Shown in pieces: positions 1 to 9,494 of a DNA stretch of 54,164 nucleotides. The notes under the pieces were generated by a model that worked only from the letters and a program-made list of their open reading frames with translations, was not told the origin of the DNA and made no database searches. The stretch is taken from assembly GCF_002154605.1 (NCBI RefSeq), contig NZ_MUNE01000189.1, positions 1-54,164 on the forward strand. Direction: 5' to 3'. Each line of letters opens with the position of its first letter. Position 1 is the stretch's first letter. The stretch comes from Streptomyces milbemycinicus (GTDB lineage: Bacteria > Actinomycetota > Actinomycetes > Streptomycetales > Streptomycetaceae). The translations under genes were made by a program, and so were the position numbers.

Positions 1-113
1 GCCGGTCGGCCCTCGGCGGCGGGGGCGGCGCCCGGCCGTTGTCGCGGGTCGGCGGGCGCGGCGGGCGGCGCGGTTGTGGGGGGCGCGCCGCCCGCGCGGT
101 GACGACGGTTACG

Positions 114-190
114 TCAGTTGCTTCAGTTGCTTCAGTTGCTTCAGTTGCTTCAGTTGCGTCGGTTGCGTCGGTTGCGTCGGTTGCGTCGGT
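114..190. repeat. 9-bp tandem repeat tract
   Basis: About nine head-to-tail copies of a 9-bp unit: the left half reads GTTGCTTCA and the right half GTTGCGTCG. The tract ends against the stop codon (190-192) of the lipoprotein gene. The unit is three codons long, so copy-number change would not shift a frame, but the tract lies after the stop. Confidence 0.9.
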
Positions 191-765
191 TAGGACGGCG
201 ACGCGGTGCTGGTGCCCTTGGGCTTCTGGCAGCCGGGCTGCTTGGCCATCGCCTTGCCGACCTCACCCTCCTGCAGCTTCTGCAGGGCCTTGTCACCCGA
301 ATTGCTGAGCTTCTTGAGGTCGTCGGCGATGCTGTTGAGGCCCGCGGCGAACTTCGCCTTGTCCGAGGTGTCGAGCTTGTCGACGGCCGTCTGCAGGTCC
401 TTGTACGCCTTGGAGGTGCTGTTCAGCTCCTTGACCGCCTGCTTCTGGGTCTGCTCGCCGCCCTTGACGGGCGGGGCGCCCGCGTCCTGCACGGCCTTGC
501 CGAGCGCCGCGTACGCCTCGGAGATATCGCCGAATGCCTGGGAGTCGGTCTGTTGAAGCTTCTTGGAGTCCGGTTCATCGGACGCGGCCTGGATCGCGGC
601 GTTGGCGCTCTGGATCTTCTTCAGCTGCGGCTGCACCTCGTCGCAGACCGTCTTGGCCCAGTCGTTGACCTTTTTGTTGCTCTCGCCCCCGCCGCCTCCG
701 CAGCCGGTCAGCGCCACGACGAGTGCCGCACCGCCGGACAGTGCCGCCACAAGCTTCTTGTTCAC
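190..765 (-). CDS. small secreted lipoprotein, unknown function
   Basis: This 191-residue protein begins with a short basic N-terminus, a hydrophobic stretch and an LTGC lipobox followed by a glycine run, so it should be exported and lipid-anchored at the membrane outer face. The rest is hydrophilic, Lys/Asp/Gln rich and probably helical. I chose the GTG at 765 because GAAGGG sits 9 bases upstream and the signal peptide then starts normally; an ATG at 783 is in frame but adds residues that make a poor signal peptide. No enzymatic motif is visible. Similar small lipoproteins flank hppA in other Streptomyces as far as I recall; function is not known to me. Confidence 0.8.
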   Translation of the reverse strand: MNKKLVAALSGGAALVVALTGCGGGGGESNKKVNDWAKTVCDEVQPQLKKIQSANAAIQAASDEPDSKKLQQTDSQAFGDISEAYAALGKAVQDAGAPPVKGGEQTQKQAVKELNSTSKAYKDLQTAVDKLDTSDKAKFAAGLNSIADDLKKLSNSGDKALQKLQEGEVGKAMAKQPGCQKPKGTSTASPS

Positions 766-977
766 CGGATTGGTCCCTTCCATGGCTCTTCTCGGCCCCG
801 GAACATACACGGCCGAGCGGCCGGGGCCCTGGGATGAGCGTCCCTTATGAGGCCTTCTGAAGCCATTTGAACCAAGCCAGGTGTGCTTTCCGCCTCACCT
901 TGAGGCCGAACCCTGGGACCGGATCCTGAGCCCGGACACGCTCGCCCCGGGGCCGGACGCGGGGCCGGAGGCGGAAA

Positions 978-1013
978 CGGGCGGACAGCGTGCCGACGCA
1001 CGCTGTCCGCCCG
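978..1013. terminator. strong hairpin downstream of hppA
   Basis: Perfect 15-bp stem (978-992 with 999-1013) and a 6-base loop. It lies 48 bases beyond the hppA stop and before the lipoprotein gene, both on the minus strand, so it most likely ends hppA transcription. There is no U-tract, as is common in Streptomyces. Confidence 0.75.
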
Positions 1014-1060
1014 CCTGTCGCAGGGCTCTCCCCCGTCGGCCCGCGGCCCACTCCCCCAGG

Positions 1061-3526
1061 TCAGGACACCACCGCGGCGTCGGCTGACTTACCGACCCGC
1101 TCGGAGTTGCCTTCGTCACCCACCGCGATACCGCGCCGCTTGGACACGTACACGGCTGCGATGATGATCAACAAGGCCAGCGTCGCGATCCCGGCCCGCA
1201 GGCCCGGGCTGGCATTGTCGCCGTAGGAGAACTTCACGACCGCCGGGGCGATCAGCAGCGCCACCAGGTTCATGACCTTCAGCAGCGGGTTGATCGCGGG
1301 GCCCGCCGTGTCCTTGAACGGGTCGCCGACCGTGTCGCCGATCACCGTCGCGGCGTGCGCCTCGCTGCCCTTGCCGCCATGGTGGCCGTCCTCCACCAGC
1401 TTCTTCGCGTTGTCCCACGCGCCGCCGGAGTTCGCCAGGAAGACCGCCATCAGCGTCCCGGTGCCGATCGCACCGGCCAGGAACGAGCCGAGCGCGCCGA
1501 CCCCGAGAGTGAAGCCGACCGCGATCGGAGCCAGTACGGCGAGCAGCCCGGGCGTGGCGAGCTCGCGCAGCGCGTCCTTGGTACAGATGTCGACCACCCG
1601 CCCGTACTCGGGCGTCTCGCTGTAGTCCATGATCCCGGGCTTCTCGCGGAACTGCCGCCGCACCTCGAAGACCACGGCACCCGCGGACCGCGACACCGCG
1701 TTGATCGCCAGCCCCGAGAAGAGGAAGACGACGGCGGCGCCGAGGACGAGCCCGACGAGGTTGTTCGGCTGCGAGATGTCCAGGCTCAGGTTCATCTTCC
1801 CGGACACGGTCGTATGCGTCTCGGCGATCGCCTCCGCGATGGCGTCGCGGTACGAGCCGAAGAGCGCGGAGGCGGCGAGCACCGCCGTGGCGATGGCGAT
1901 GCCCTTGGTGATCGCCTTGGTGGTGTTGCCGACCGCGTCGAGGTCGGTGAGCACCTGCGCGCCCGCGCCCTCGACATCGCCGGACATCTCGGCGATGCCC
2001 TGGGCGTTGTCGGAGACCGGGCCGAAGGTGTCCATGGCGACGATCACGCCCACGGTGGTGAGCAGACCCGTGCCGGCCAGCGCGACCGCGAACAGCGCCA
2101 GCATGATCGAGGTGCCGCCGAGCAGGAACGCGCCGTAGACGCTGAGGCCGATCAGCACCGCCGAGTACACCGCGGACTCGAGCCCGACCGAGATCCCGGC
2201 GAGCACGACCGTGGCGGGACCGGTCAGGGACGTCTTGCCGATGTCCCGCACCGGCCGCCGGGTGGTCTCGGTGAAGTAGCCGGTGAGCTGCTGGATGAGC
2301 GCGGCGAGCACGATGCCGATGGCGACGGCGACGAGCGCGAGCACGCGCGGGTCCCCGCCGTGGCCGAGGATCGCGCGGTCGGTGACGCCGTCCAGGTCGG
2401 CGTAGCTGGACGGCAGATAGGCGAAGACCGCGGCCGCCACCAGCGCCAGCGAGATCACCGCGGAGATGAAGAAGCCGCGGTTGATGGCGCTCATGCCGCT
2501 GCGGTCGGAGCGCCGCGGGGCCACGGCGAAGATGCCGATCATGGCGGTGACCACGCCGATGGCCGGGACCAGCAGCGGGAACGCCAGGCCCGCGTCGCCG
2601 AAGGCGACCTTGCCGAGGATCAGCGCGGCGACCAGGGTCACGGCGTACGACTCGAACAGGTCCGCCGCCATGCCCGCGCAGTCCCCGACGTTGTCGCCGA
2701 CGTTGTCCGCGATGGTCGCGGCGTTGCGCGGGTCGTCCTCGGGGATGCCCTTTTCGACCTTGCCGACGAGGTCGGCGCCGACGTCGGCGGCCTTGGTGAA
2801 GATGCCGCCGCCGACCCTCATGAACATCGCGATCAGGGCCGCGCCCAGGCCGAAGCCTTCGAGCACCTTGGGTGCGTCGGCCGCGTAAACCAGCACCACG
2901 CTGGACGCGCCGAGCAGGCCGAGACCGACGGTGAACATGCCGACCACGCCGCCCGTGCGGAAGGCGATCTTCATGGCCTTGTGCGAGACGGCCGTCAGAT
3001 CGACACCCGATTCGCCCGCGGAAGAGGTCGAAGAAGGGGGCGTGGAAGAGGGGGAACTCCCATTGACGGGAGCCGCCCCGGACGGCTTCTCCGGTGTCGC
3101 CTCACGGGCGGCGGCCGCGACCCGCACATTGCTGCGCACCGCGAGCCACATCCCGATATAGCCAGTGGCCGCCGAGAATCCGGCGCCGATCAGAAAGAAC
3201 ACCGATCGCCCGATGCGCTGCTTCCAGTCGTCCGCCGGCAACAGCATGAGCAGGAAGAACACCACGACGGCGAATACGCCGAGAGTGCGCAGCTGCCGGG
3301 TCAGATAGGCATTCGCGCCTTCCTGGACCGCCGCGGCGATCTTCTTCATGGTGTCGGTGCCCTCGCCGGCCGCGAGCACTTGTCGTACCAGCGTCACCGC
3401 GACCGCGAGTGCCGCCACCGCGACCGCGGCGATCACCAGCACGATCACTCTGTTGTCATCGGTCAGTTCCACGGCGGCCAGGGTTGGGGGAAGGTCCAGT
3501 GGATGAGGGGTGAGTTGCCCCGCCAT
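1061..3526 (-). CDS. hppA: membrane H+-translocating pyrophosphatase
   Basis: An 821-residue polytopic membrane protein that couples pyrophosphate hydrolysis to proton export. It has the family signature around GADLVGKVEKGIPEDDPRN and the Asp-rich NVGDNVGDCAG active-site segment. The GNTTKA motif has Lys where K+-dependent enzymes have Ala, which predicts the K+-independent H+-pumping type. A Ser/Pro-rich linker near residues 145-170 is inserted between early helices. AAGGAGG lies just upstream of the ATG at 3526. It is monocistronic: a 346-base gap with a terminator separates it from the bldG operon. Confidence 0.95.
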   Translation of the reverse strand: MAGQLTPHPLDLPPTLAAVELTDDNRVIVLVIAAVAVAALAVAVTLVRQVLAAGEGTDTMKKIAAAVQEGANAYLTRQLRTLGVFAVVVFFLLMLLPADDWKQRIGRSVFFLIGAGFSAATGYIGMWLAVRSNVRVAAAAREATPEKPSGAAPVNGSSPSSTPPSSTSSAGESGVDLTAVSHKAMKIAFRTGGVVGMFTVGLGLLGASSVVLVYAADAPKVLEGFGLGAALIAMFMRVGGGIFTKAADVGADLVGKVEKGIPEDDPRNAATIADNVGDNVGDCAGMAADLFESYAVTLVAALILGKVAFGDAGLAFPLLVPAIGVVTAMIGIFAVAPRRSDRSGMSAINRGFFISAVISLALVAAAVFAYLPSSYADLDGVTDRAILGHGGDPRVLALVAVAIGIVLAALIQQLTGYFTETTRRPVRDIGKTSLTGPATVVLAGISVGLESAVYSAVLIGLSVYGAFLLGGTSIMLALFAVALAGTGLLTTVGVIVAMDTFGPVSDNAQGIAEMSGDVEGAGAQVLTDLDAVGNTTKAITKGIAIATAVLAASALFGSYRDAIAEAIAETHTTVSGKMNLSLDISQPNNLVGLVLGAAVVFLFSGLAINAVSRSAGAVVFEVRRQFREKPGIMDYSETPEYGRVVDICTKDALRELATPGLLAVLAPIAVGFTLGVGALGSFLAGAIGTGTLMAVFLANSGGAWDNAKKLVEDGHHGGKGSEAHAATVIGDTVGDPFKDTAGPAINPLLKVMNLVALLIAPAVVKFSYGDNASPGLRAGIATLALLIIIAAVYVSKRRGIAVGDEGNSERVGKSADAAVVS

Positions 3527-3782
3527 TCGTCCTCCTTGACGTTTGGCACATGGGCGCGCAGCAGTTCTGCGACCGCAGAAGAGCCGCCACGCTCAGGCGT
3601 CCTGAGCTCAAGATGTGGACGGATTGTAGGGAGCGGCACCAGATCAAAACAGGGCGCCGGAATAGGAATTCGCCTGCACCAGCGAAGATCAATAGGTTTC
3701 GGCCTCAGCAATTCCCTCGGATGAAGGAAGGCGACTAATTCGCTGACGCATAGATAATGATCTCTATAAACGATCTCAGTGT

Positions 3783-3822
3783 CATATAAAAAGCCCTGCT
3801 CAGCGCATGGCCAGAGCAGGGC
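3783..3822 (-). terminator. intrinsic terminator of the bldG operon
   Basis: A 9-bp stem (3793-3801 with 3814-3822, GCCCTGCTC and its complement) followed on the minus strand by TTTTTATATGAC. It lies 50 bases past the stop of the anti-sigma gene. The rest of the 346-base gap to hppA (3527-3782) is relatively AT rich and must hold the hppA promoter; I could not assign -35/-10 boxes with confidence. Confidence 0.8.
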
Positions 3823-3872
3823 GGAGCACCCTGCGCCGACGTCCGCTATGGACCCCGGCGCGAGCTGTGGAG

Positions 3873-4307
3873 CTACGGCAGAAGGGACTGGGGAGCGGTG
3901 GGCCAGCTCATCCGAATACGGCCGCCGGTCTCGCTCGACGTCACCTCGACGTCGTCGACCAGCCCGCTGATGACCGCGAGCCCCATCTCGTCCTCTCCCT
4001 CGGCCGCCGGCTCCTCGTCCACGTCGGGATGGGAGCCGGGCGTCAGCCCGGCGGATGTCGGCGACTCGTCGCCGACCTCGATGGAGAACTTCTTCTCCTC
4101 GTCGGTCAGGACCACCCGCACCGGGGCCTCCACCCCATTGCTCAGGTGGAGCCCGACCGCGCGCGTGCATGCCTCGCCGACCGCAAGCCGCACCTCGTCG
4201 AGCACGGCCTCGTCCACCCCGGCCCGACGCGCCACGGCCGCCGCCACCAGGCGTGCGGTTCTGACGTGCTCGGGCAGGGCGCTGAAGCGGAGTTCGACGG
4301 TGGCCAT
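3873..4307 (-). CDS. anti-sigma factor kinase-like protein, partner of BldG
   Basis: A 144-residue protein of the GHKL/HATPase_c anti-sigma family. The central DEVRLAVGEACTRAV segment is the N-box-like motif of SpoIIAB/RsbW proteins. It is expected to bind a sigma factor and to bind or phosphorylate an anti-anti-sigma protein such as BldG. The ATG at 4307 is preceded by GAGGGGG; an in-frame ATG at 4337 is possible but lacks a good site. It lies 86 bases downstream of bldG in one operon, as in S. coelicolor where this partner has been called ApgA or orf3. The C-terminus is acidic and the second ATP-binding box is weak, typical of this subgroup. Confidence 0.85.
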   Translation of the reverse strand: MATVELRFSALPEHVRTARLVAAAVARRAGVDEAVLDEVRLAVGEACTRAVGLHLSNGVEAPVRVVLTDEEKKFSIEVGDESPTSAGLTPGSHPDVDEEPAAEGEDEMGLAVISGLVDDVEVTSSETGGRIRMSWPTAPQSLLP

Positions 4308-4346
4308 GCCATCCCCCTCGGGCGTGTGGGCGTGCATCTCAGGGGG

Positions 4347-4364
4347 CCGGGCGGAGCCGCCCGG
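4347..4364 (-). terminator. hairpin between bldG and the anti-sigma gene
   Basis: CCGGGCGG pairs perfectly with CCGCCCGG across a 2-base gap, flanked by a further GGGGG/CCCCC match. It sits in the 86-base spacer and could act as an attenuator giving bldG-only and bldG plus anti-sigma transcripts; both kinds are reported for the S. coelicolor operon. Confidence 0.55.
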
Positions 4365-4393
4365 TACCCCCTCGTTCTTCCGGTGGTGGCTGA

Positions 4394-4735
4394 TCAGTCG
4401 GTCGCCGCGACGGCGTCATCGACCGAGGTGTGAATCGGGAACACCTTGGTCAGACCAGTGATACGGAAGATTTTGAGAATGCGCTCCTGGTTGCAGACGA
4501 GGCGCAGCGAGCCCTCATGGGCCCGCACTCGCTTGAGCCCGCCGACGAGCACGCCGAGTCCGGTGGAGTCGAGGAAGTCGACGCCCTCCATGTCGACGAC
4601 CAAGTGGTAATTGCCGTCGTTGACAAGCTCGACCAGCTGCTCGCGCAGCTTGGGCGCGGTGTATACATCAATCTCGCCACCGACCTCGACGACCGTGCGG
4701 TCGCCAACGGTCCGGGTCGACAGGGACAGGTCCAC
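4394..4735 (-). CDS. bldG: anti-anti-sigma factor BldG
   Basis: A 113-residue STAS-domain protein that controls development and antibiotic production in Streptomyces through a phosphorylation-dependent partner switch. The phosphorylated serine is Ser57 in the motif FLDSTGLG, at the same number as in S. coelicolor BldG. I chose the GTG at 4735, preceded by GGAGG at close spacing, because it gives exactly the family length (VDLSLSTRT start); upstream in-frame ATGs encode non-conserved residues. The divergent helicase starts only 54 bases away, so the bldG promoters probably lie within or overlap the helicase start region. Confidence 0.96.
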   Translation of the reverse strand: MDLSLSTRTVGDRTVVEVGGEIDVYTAPKLREQLVELVNDGNYHLVVDMEGVDFLDSTGLGVLVGGLKRVRAHEGSLRLVCNQERILKIFRITGLTKVFPIHTSVDDAVAATD

Positions 4736-4789
4736 GGATCCTCCAGCACCTTGCATCGAGCGGTCGCCCCCCATGGATCGGCAGCCGCG

Positions 4790-7243
4790 ATGGCATTCAA
4801 TCACTTACCAGCAGGCGCGCACGACGCCTTGAGCCCATTGTCCGTCAGACCAGTGACAGACTCGGTGTCGATGGCCCACAACCAACTCCCGCGGCAGGCG
4901 GGCATACGCACCTCACCCCGGACCGTCCTCGGTCGGCTCACCACCGGGGCGAGCCGGGCTGCGCGCATCACTCATACGGAGCACTTGCCCCCGCGTATCG
5001 GGACCCATGCCGATTGGCCTCGCCAGATCCGGCCGGAAGTCGTCGATGCCGTCCAGGCCGCCGGAATCGAGCGCCCGTGGGCCCACCAGGCGCGTACGGC
5101 CGAGCACGCGCTGCGAGGCGAATCCGTGGTCGTCGCCACGGGCACCGCGTCGGGGAAGTCCCTGGCCTATCTGGCCCCCGTCCTCAGCGCCCTCCTGGAC
5201 GGCTCTGAGGCGCCCAGCGGACGCGGCACCACCGCCCTGTACCTGGCGCCCACCAAGGCCCTGGCCGCCGACCAGCGGCGCGCCGTGGCCGATCTCGCCG
5301 CCCCGCTGGGCACCGGCATCCGCGCCGCGGTGTACGACGGGGACACCCCGGTCGAGGAGCGCGAGTGGGTCCGCCAGTACGCGAACTACGTGCTCACCAA
5401 CCCCGACATGCTGCACCGCGGCATCCTGCCCGGGCACCCCAGATGGTCCTCCTTCCTGCGCGCACTGCGCTATGTCGTCATCGACGAGTGCCACACCTAC
5501 CGGGGCGTCTTCGGCTCCCACGTGGCCCAGGTGCTGCGCAGACTGCGCCGCGTCTGCGCCCGCTACGGCTCCTCACCCGTCTTCCTGCTCGCCTCCGCGA
5601 CCGCCGCCGACCCGGCCGTCGCGGCGACCCGGCTGACCGGACTTCCCGTGGTGGAGATCACTGACGACTCCTCACCCCGGGGCGAGGTGGTCTTCGCCCT
5701 GTGGGAGCCGCCGCTGACCGAGCTGCACGGCGAACAGGGCGCCCCTATCCGCCGCACCGCCACGGCGGAATCCGCGGACCTGCTCACCGACCTGGCCGTC
5801 CAGGGCGTCCGTACGGTCGCCTTCGTACGCTCCCGGCGCGGCGCCGAGCTCATCGCCCTGATCGCCCAGGAACGGCTCGCCGAGGTCGACCGGTCCCTCG
5901 CGGACCGGGTCGCCGCCTACCGCGGCGGCTATCTCCCCGAGGAGCGCCGCGCCCTGGAGCGCGCCCTGCACTCCGGGGACCTCCTCGGACTCGCCGCCAC
6001 CACCGCCCTGGAGCTCGGGATGGACGTGGCCGGGCTGGACGCCGTCGTCCTCGCCGGATACCCGGGCACCCGCGCCTCCCTGTGGCAGCAGGCGGGGCGC
6101 GCCGGGCGCGCCGGCCAGGGCGCGCTGGCGATCCTCGTGGCCCGGGACGACCCTCTGGACACCTATCTCGTCCACCACCCGGAAGCCCTCTTCCGACAGC
6201 CGGTCGAATCCACCGTGCTGGACCCGGACAACCCATACGTCCTCGCGCCCCACCTCTGCGCGGCCGCCGCCGAGCTGCCGCTCACCGAGGCGGACCTCGA
6301 ACTCTTCGGCCCCGCCACCGAGGAGCTGATGCCACAACTGGAGCAGCGCAGACTGCTCCGCCGCCGGGCGACCGCCTGGCACTGGACCCGCCGCGAGCGC
6401 GCCGCCGACCTCACCGACATCCGCGGCGAAGGCGGCAGGCCGGTGCAGATCGTGGAGGCCACGACGGGGCGGCTGCTGGGCACCGTGGACGCCTCAGCCG
6501 CCCACGCCACCGTCCACGAGGGCGCCGTCCATCTCCACCAGGGCCGGAGCTACCTCGTCAAACAGCTCGACCTCGAAGACTCGGTCGCGCTCGTGGAGGA
6601 GGCCTCCCCGCCGTATTCGACCACCGCCCGCGACACCACGGCGATCTCCATCCTCGAGACCACCACCGAGGTCCCGTGGGGCGACGCACGGCTGTGCTTC
6701 GGCTCGGTCGAGGTCACCAACCAGGTCGTCTCCTTTCTGCGTCGCAAGCTGATCAGCGGCGAGGTCCTCGGCGAGTCCAGGCTCGACCTCCCGCCCCGTA
6801 CGCTGCGCACCCGGGCCGTGTGGTGGACGGTCACCGACGACCAGCTCGAGGACGCCCGCGTCGCCCCCGAAGCCCTCGGCGGCGCCCTGCACGCCGCCGA
6901 GCACGCCTCCATCGGCATGCTGCCGCTGTTCGCGACCTGCGACCGCTGGGACATCGGCGGGGTCTCCATCCCGCTCCACCCCGACACGCTCCTTCCGACC
7001 GTGTTCGTCTACGACGGGCACCCCGGCGGCGCGGGCTTCGCCGAACGCGCCTTCCACACCGCCGCCCGCTGGCTCACGGCCACCCGCGAGGCGATCGCGG
7101 CCTGCGAGTGCGAATCCGGCTGTCCGTCCTGCATCCAGTCCCCCAAGTGCGGCAACGGCAACGACCCACTCGACAAGAAGGCCGCCATCCGCCTCCTGAC
7201 CACCCTCCTCACCAAGGCACCACCCCAGCCGGCCGACACCTGA
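4790..7243 (+). CDS. DEAD/DEAH-box helicase with DUF1998 domain (MrfA/YprA-like)
   Basis: An 817-residue superfamily 2 helicase. Walker A is ATGTASGKS, motif II is VIDECHTY (DECH rather than DEAD), motif III is SATAADP, and a late motif is [12 protein letters not shown]. The C-terminus carries the four-cysteine cluster [19 protein letters not shown] of DUF1998. Bacillus MrfA, which acts in mitomycin lesion repair, shares this architecture. It belongs to the family known in actinobacteria as the 'helicase/secretion neighbourhood' helicase because it sits beside Tad genes, as here. I chose the ATG at 4790 (MAFNHLPAG), divergent from bldG; the frame stays open upstream but runs antisense through bldG. 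Confidence 0.92.
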   Translation: MAFNHLPAGAHDALSPLSVRPVTDSVSMAHNQLPRQAGIRTSPRTVLGRLTTGASRAARITHTEHLPPRIGTHADWPRQIRPEVVDAVQAAGIERPWAHQARTAEHALRGESVVVATGTASGKSLAYLAPVLSALLDGSEAPSGRGTTALYLAPTKALAADQRRAVADLAAPLGTGIRAAVYDGDTPVEEREWVRQYANYVLTNPDMLHRGILPGHPRWSSFLRALRYVVIDECHTYRGVFGSHVAQVLRRLRRVCARYGSSPVFLLASATAADPAVAATRLTGLPVVEITDDSSPRGEVVFALWEPPLTELHGEQGAPIRRTATAESADLLTDLAVQGVRTVAFVRSRRGAELIALIAQERLAEVDRSLADRVAAYRGGYLPEERRALERALHSGDLLGLAATTALELGMDVAGLDAVVLAGYPGTRASLWQQAGRAGRAGQGALAILVARDDPLDTYLVHHPEALFRQPVESTVLDPDNPYVLAPHLCAAAAELPLTEADLELFGPATEELMPQLEQRRLLRRRATAWHWTRRERAADLTDIRGEGGRPVQIVEATTGRLLGTVDASAAHATVHEGAVHLHQGRSYLVKQLDLEDSVALVEEASPPYSTTARDTTAISILETTTEVPWGDARLCFGSVEVTNQVVSFLRRKLISGEVLGESRLDLPPRTLRTRAVWWTVTDDQLEDARVAPEALGGALHAAEHASIGMLPLFATCDRWDIGGVSIPLHPDTLLPTVFVYDGHPGGAGFAERAFHTAARWLTATREAIAACECESGCPSCIQSPKCGNGNDPLDKKAAIRLLTTLLTKAPPQPADT

Positions 7244-7430
7244 CGCCGGGCAGCCGACGCCGGGCGCCTGCATAACCGGGGCCGGGCCTCTGGCACCTGA
7301 TACGGGGCACCGGGCAGCCGGTAGCCGACGGTGGGGCTCTGGCACCCGACGCCGGGCGCCTGACGCGCCTGACAGGCTTCACCGGGCGCCTGGCGGCCGG
7401 CACCTGACAGGCGGCACCGGGATCTGCGTC
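7244..7430. repeat. degenerate GC-rich repeats between convergent genes
   Basis: The 287-base gap between the helicase and the last tad gene is filled with imperfect copies of elements such as GACGCCGGGCGCCTG, GGCACCTGA and CACCGGGCAGCCGG. No coding frame is convincing and no clean terminator hairpin stands out. Confidence 0.55.
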
Positions 7431-7530
7431 CGCCGCGCGGACGTACAGCCCGAGCCCGCGCCGACCCCGGCGCCCGGCCGCCGGTCGGGTCCCGCCACCG
7501 TCCCGCACCCGCGGCCTCCCGGTCGGCGCC

Positions 7531-7905
7531 TCACCGGGGCGCGTCTCGCTCGGCCTGGGGCTCGGGCGGCTCCGCGGGGCCGGCGCGGGACCGGACTTGG
7601 GGGGCGAACGGACCGGCGCGGGCCTCCACCCTGAGATCGGCGATCGCGCCGCGCAGGGCGCACTTCACCACGCGGGTGCCCTGTTCGGCGGCCACCCGCC
7701 GGGCGAGTCCGCAGGCGACTTCGGGTCCCTCCAGCCCGTGGTCCGCCGCCGCGAGCGCCGCCAGATCCGCGGCGGCTCCGGCCCGGTGGCGGGCCACCAT
7801 GACCTGTCCGGCCGCCAGCACGACCGCGAACACCGCGCACAGCGCCGTGGCGGTCAGGGCGGCCCACACCGTCGCCGACCCACGGTCTCCCCAGTCCCTC
7901 CTCAC
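7531..7905 (-). CDS. TadE-like pseudopilin (Rv3654c family)
   Basis: A 124-residue protein with a basic N-terminus (RRDWGDRGSATVW) and one hydrophobic helix (about residues 14-35), the layout of class III prepilin-like minor pilins of Tad systems. The C-terminus is Pro/Glu/Arg rich. It belongs to the Rv3654c-type 'helicase/secretion neighbourhood TadE-like' proteins. Its start overlaps the stop of the preceding gene (ATGA-type coupling at 7902-7905). It is the last gene of the tad operon and now lies downstream of the mobile element, separated from the operon promoter. Confidence 0.82.
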   Translation of the reverse strand: MRRDWGDRGSATVWAALTATALCAVFAVVLAAGQVMVARHRAGAAADLAALAAADHGLEGPEVACGLARRVAAEQGTRVVKCALRGAIADLRVEARAGPFAPQVRSRAGPAEPPEPQAERDAPR

Positions 7906-8354
7906 GGCCGCGCCTCGCCCGCCGGTGCCACGGCCGATTCCGGCGCCTCCTCGGTCCGGCCCACCGACTCCTCGGCGAAGGCGACCGCCTCACCGCGCAG
8001 GCGCACCGCCAGTGGGCCAGGGCCGGGCGCGCGGGCCTCGACCCGCACCCGCACCAGGTCGCCCTCCCGCCGCAGCTCGACCCGGGCCCCGCGCGGCGCG
8101 GCGGACCGGGCGGCGGCCAACACGGCCGCCCGGGGCTCCGATCGCGCTGCGGCGCGCGCACCGGCCCGCGCCGCGTCCACGCACCGCATCTGCCCGGACG
8201 TGGCCATCAGGCCCCAGATCAGCATCAGGGCGAACAGCCCCAGCACCGGCAGCGCGACGGCCGCCTCCGCTGTGACAAACCCCCGGTCGCCCGGTCCGGC
8301 CACGCCGCGCCGACTGCCCGGATTGGATCGGCCGGTCGCGTCAGAACTGTCCAT
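7902..8354 (-). CDS. TadE family minor pilin
   Basis: A 150-residue protein with the prepilin-like segment DRGFVTAEAAVALPVLGLFALML: a Gly-Phe processing-type junction, a glutamate near +5 and a hydrophobic helix. The rest is an Arg/Ala-rich soluble domain. It matches Rv3655c-type TadE proteins, minor components of the Tad/Flp pilus. It follows the DUF4244 gene with a short overlap (8341-8354) and is coupled to the next TadE gene. Confidence 0.85.
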   Translation of the reverse strand: MDSSDATGRSNPGSRRGVAGPGDRGFVTAEAAVALPVLGLFALMLIWGLMATSGQMRCVDAARAGARAAARSEPRAAVLAAARSAAPRGARVELRREGDLVRVRVEARAPGPGPLAVRLRGEAVAFAEESVGRTEEAPESAVAPAGEARP

Positions 8355-8538
8355 CGAGCGCCTTCCCGATCATCGACCGCAGCGCTTCGTCGACCGCCCC
8401 GCCAGTCACCACCTTGTACAGAACCGCGGCAAAGGCGCATGCCGCGAGTGTCCCCATCGCATACTCGGCGGTCGCCATCCCCGCGTCAGCTCGTGCCTTC
8501 GCTGCCGCGTACCGCCGCAGACACCACCGCATCACCAT
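8341..8538 (-). CDS. DUF4244 protein, probable Flp-like pilin
   Basis: A 65-residue protein: basic N-terminal region, then ADAGMATAEYAMGTLAACAFAAVLYKVV, a Flp-type prepilin signature (Gly/Ala, Thr, Glu, Tyr) followed by one hydrophobic helix. DUF4244 proteins sit at this place in actinobacterial tad operons and are likely the major pilin subunit. GGGGAGG precedes the ATG at 8538 by 5 bases. The 149 bases upstream, to tadC, contain no gene. Confidence 0.85.
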   Translation of the reverse strand: MVMRWCLRRYAAAKARADAGMATAEYAMGTLAACAFAAVLYKVVTGGAVDEALRSMIGKALDGQF

Positions 8539-8687
8539 GTCGGCCTCCCCGTTCTGTGCTGATTCCCGTACGTCTGACTCGCATAGTTCTGACTCGTGTC
8601 TTTTGACCGCCGGACTTCCGGCTGCCGCGCTTCCGTTTCCGTGCTTGCCTGCGACGTCCGCACTCGCTCTGCCGGACGGCCCCCTCC

Positions 8688-9494
8688 TCAGCCACCGCCC
8701 ACCAGGACGCCCGCGAGGCCGAGCATCACCGGCGCCACCCCGATCAGCAGGAACGCGGGCAGGTAGCACGCCCCCAGCGGGGCGGTGGCCAGCACGGTTG
8801 CGCGCTCCACCCGTTTGTCCGCCTGTCTTCCCTGCTCGGCCCGGCAGTCGGCGGCCAGCCGGGACATCGACTCCACGGCCGGCGCGCCCGTCGTACCGGC
8901 GCGCTCCAGAGCGCGCGCCAGTCCGTGCGCACCGGGCAGAGCTCCCATACGCCCCCAGGCGGCGGACGGTTCGCCTCCGAGACGCAGCTCCGCCGCGGCC
9001 TGGGCGAGCCGTTCGCCGATCGGGCCGCCGAGCGACCGCCCCACCGCCTCTGCGGCCTTGTACGGACCGGCTCCGGCTTCCAGGCAGGCGGTGAGCAGAT
9101 CGGCGGCCAGCGGAAGCTGACGCGCCGCGCCGTCGTTGGCGCGCTTGCCGGACCGCCTGCCGCCGCTGGCCTGGCGGTGGCGCCGCCACCTTCTCGCTCC
9201 GTATCCAGCCGCGAGGCCCAGCACGCAGCCCAGCGGGCCACCGACCAGGACGAGGCAGCCGATCAGGGCACCGGCGGCCCAAGCCCAGTCCCGTATCGCG
9301 TCGGCCACCCCGTCGGCGCGCCATCTCTCCCGCAGCCCCGGCCGCCGCCCCTGATGGGCCTCCGGCAGCAGCACCGCGAGCCGACGCCGGGCCGTCCGCA
9401 CCCGGCGGGCATCGGTCACCGCTCCCACGACGGACACGGTGGCGCAGGCAAAGGCCGCCGTGATCCACAGGCTGTGGATGACATCAGCCGTCAT
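8688..9494 (-). CDS. tadC: type II secretion F family protein, TadC-like
   Basis: A 268-residue inner-membrane protein of the T2SSF family, one of the two platform proteins of the Tad pilus motor. It has hydrophobic segments near residues 8-28 and 70-95, a cytoplasmic T2SSF domain containing LPLAADLLTACLEAGAGP, and a C-terminal membrane pair ending in LLIGVAPVMLGLAGVLVGGG. The start overlaps the end of tadB by 11 bases. Confidence 0.88.
   Translation of the reverse strand: MTADVIHSLWITAAFACATVSVVGAVTDARRVRTARRRLAVLLPEAHQGRRPGLRERWRADGVADAIRDWAWAAGALIGCLVLVGGPLGCVLGLAAGYGARRWRRHRQASGGRRSGKRANDGAARQLPLAADLLTACLEAGAGPYKAAEAVGRSLGGPIGERLAQAAAELRLGGEPSAAWGRMGALPGAHGLARALERAGTTGAPAVESMSRLAADCRAEQGRQADKRVERATVLATAPLGACYLPAFLLIGVAPVMLGLAGVLVGGG

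Noticed and set aside
39..308. Plus-strand frames across the 9-bp repeat at the window start
   Set aside because: They read the repeat and the antisense of the lipoprotein gene; no credible start or domain.
1355..3724. 789-codon open frame on the plus strand opposite hppA
   Set aside because: It is antisense to a clear membrane pyrophosphatase; its sequence is Arg/Gly/Asp/His-rich nonsense, the usual result of high third-position GC.
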